NCBI GenBank assembly: GCA_963663775.1
Contig: OY760624.1
Location: 1,240,001 to 1,304,000 of the forward strand
DNA: 64,000 bases
DNA from: G963663775 sp963663775
GTDB taxonomy: Bacteria > Bacillota > Clostridia > Oscillospirales > Butyricicoccaceae
Reading direction: 5' to 3'
Made by a program: the position numbers and the translations under genes. Positions within the stretch are counted from its first letter, which is position 1. Every line of letters starts with the position of its first letter. This document shows positions 63,037 through 64,000 of the stretch, in pieces. The notes below the pieces were generated by a model. That model was not told the origin of the DNA. It saw nothing but the letters and a program-made list of their open reading frames with translations, and searched no databases.

Positions 63037-64000
63037 ATGAAATATTATGCCATATCGCTGTTTTCGGGCGCTGGCGGCTTCGATTTGGGAATGGAAGCCG
63101 CAGGTTTTACCACTCGTTTTTGCTCGGATATTGACTTTCATAGCTGTCAGACGTTGATGCAGAATCGTGATGAAGGTATAAAAACGAAGAAGCATCAGTT
63201 TCTGTCCGAAGCCACAATTGAACAAGGCGACATTCATGAAATGACAACTGAGCACATTTTGGACGAAGCAAAATTGAAGCGTGAGGAAGTGTCTTTGGTA
63301 TATGGTGGACCGCCATGCCAAGCCTTCTCAGTATTTGGGCAACGTAAAGGCATGGACGATCCACGTGGAATGCTGCTGTGGGAGTATATTCGTGTTATTC
63401 GCGAGATTACCCCACCAATGTTTGTTTTTGAAAATGTAGCTGGGCTGTTATCTATTGATGACGGCAAAGTATTTAAGCGGTTTTTGGATGAAGCATCCAA
63501 AGATAAAGAAGGAAACAAGCAATATGAGATTAGTTATTATCTTATGGATACCTCAGAATATGGTGTCCCACAGTTCCGATCCAGATTGATTGTATTTGGA
63601 TCTAAAGGAAAAGCTATCCCAGTCATACCGAAGACTCATTCTGAAAAGCCAGAAGAAACAGGCTTGTTGAAATTAAATACTGTCGGAAAAGTGTTTGCCA
63701 ATATGCCCACTCCTCCCAGCGATTTGCTACCTAATCATGTTGGCCGAGTTCACGGTACAGAGATTATCAAACGTTATTCGGCGCTTGCTTTTGGCGAACG
63801 TGATTCCAAAACACGGATTAATCGATTGAACCCAAACCGTCCCAGCTTTACAATTGTTGTTGGATCCGACAAAGGCGGTGGGAAAGGTCATGTACATCCC
63901 TACCAACCACGCGAAGTAACACCAAGAGAATCTGCACGGATTCAGACATTCCCTGATTTCTGGAAGTTTTCCGGAACCAGCCGTCACCCTATTCGGCAAG
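63037..64000 (+). CDS. DNA (cytosine-5)-methyltransferase, 3' end outside window
   Basis: 321 residues visible. SAM motif I LFSGAGGFDLG, catalytic motif IV GGPPCQAFSVFG with the nucleophile Cys, motif VI FENVAGLL, motif VIII VPQFRSRLIVFG, motif IX RPSFTIVV and RESARIQTFPDF near the end. AAAGGAGCG precedes ATG 63037. It may belong to a restriction-modification or DISARM-like system to the right; no restriction gene is visible. Confidence 0.93.
   Translation, partial: MKYYAISLFSGAGGFDLGMEAAGFTTRFCSDIDFHSCQTLMQNRDEGIKTKKHQFLSEATIEQGDIHEMTTEHILDEAKLKREEVSLVYGGPPCQAFSVFGQRKGMDDPRGMLLWEYIRVIREITPPMFVFENVAGLLSIDDGKVFKRFLDEASKDKEGNKQYEISYYLMDTSEYGVPQFRSRLIVFGSKGKAIPVIPKTHSEKPEETGLLKLNTVGKVFANMPTPPSDLLPNHVGRVHGTEIIKRYSALAFGERDSKTRINRLNPNRPSFTIVVGSDKGGGKGHVHPYQPREVTPRESARIQTFPDFWKFSGTSRHPIRQ

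Overview
The window looks like chromosome of a Gram-positive anaerobe of the Clostridia, probably a gut Oscillospirales/Butyricicoccus-type organism (inference). Evidence is the strong AGGAGG ribosome-binding sites, TTGACA/TATAAT promoters, a Spo0A paralogue, an agr locus, a clostridial ferredoxin with hybrid-cluster protein, and a 4-hydroxybutyryl-CoA dehydratase. The left 13.8 kb is an ordered core region; nearly everything to the right is accessory DNA.

Core, 1-13.8 kb: DUF4230 fragment, pyrC, a cation-diffusion-facilitator transporter with a DUF1294 gene, a D,D-carboxypeptidase, VanZ-like plus tyrA, rpsO-pnp with a large leader hairpin, a ferredoxin/cupin/hcp nitrosative-stress cluster, an SDR gene, and five tRNA genes (Gly, Arg, His, Gln, Lys).

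Integrated element, 13.8-26.4 kb: a 49-bp repeat of the tRNA-Lys 3' end (13758 and 26377) brackets a decayed conjugative element. It holds a tyrosine integrase, a Maff2-like/PrgI/VirB4 remnant, a wHTH protein, a Y-family polymerase, a small-gene operon with ribbon-helix-helix control, and a possible large structured RNA. Its most interesting cargo is a two-gene module at 16.4-19.3 kb: a SIR2/AbiH-like protein and a protein with a PD-(D/E)XK-type motif, a candidate anti-phage system.

Phage and mobile debris, 26.4-33.3 kb: integrase and tape-measure fragments, a frameshifted RHH gene, a probable type III toxin-antitoxin locus, a tRNA-Leu 3' half, an XRE repressor with a palindromic operator, and a frameshifted IS110 with a possible guide RNA.

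Signalling, 33.5-37.3 kb: a complete agr operon (LytTR regulator, GHKL kinase, AgrB, short AgrD with Ser rather than Cys in the likely ring), followed by a Spo0A paralogue whose phospho-acceptor Asp is Asn.

Cassette-like island, 37.3-50.4 kb: small unrelated genes (extradiol dioxygenase, antiporter, VOC, TfoX C-domain, helical HEPN-like, YwbE, zinc ribbon), many followed by related sequence built on GARCTGCGCATTTTGTTTA. Full units of about 85 bp are imperfect palindromes. Several genes carry one in-frame stop codon.

Right end, 47.9-64 kb: two equal-length 2,380-bp IS91-type elements in opposite orientation flank broken copper genes, a DrmB (DISARM) fragment and a polymerase fragment. Capsid, serine-recombinase and C5-methyltransferase genes follow; the last runs off the window.
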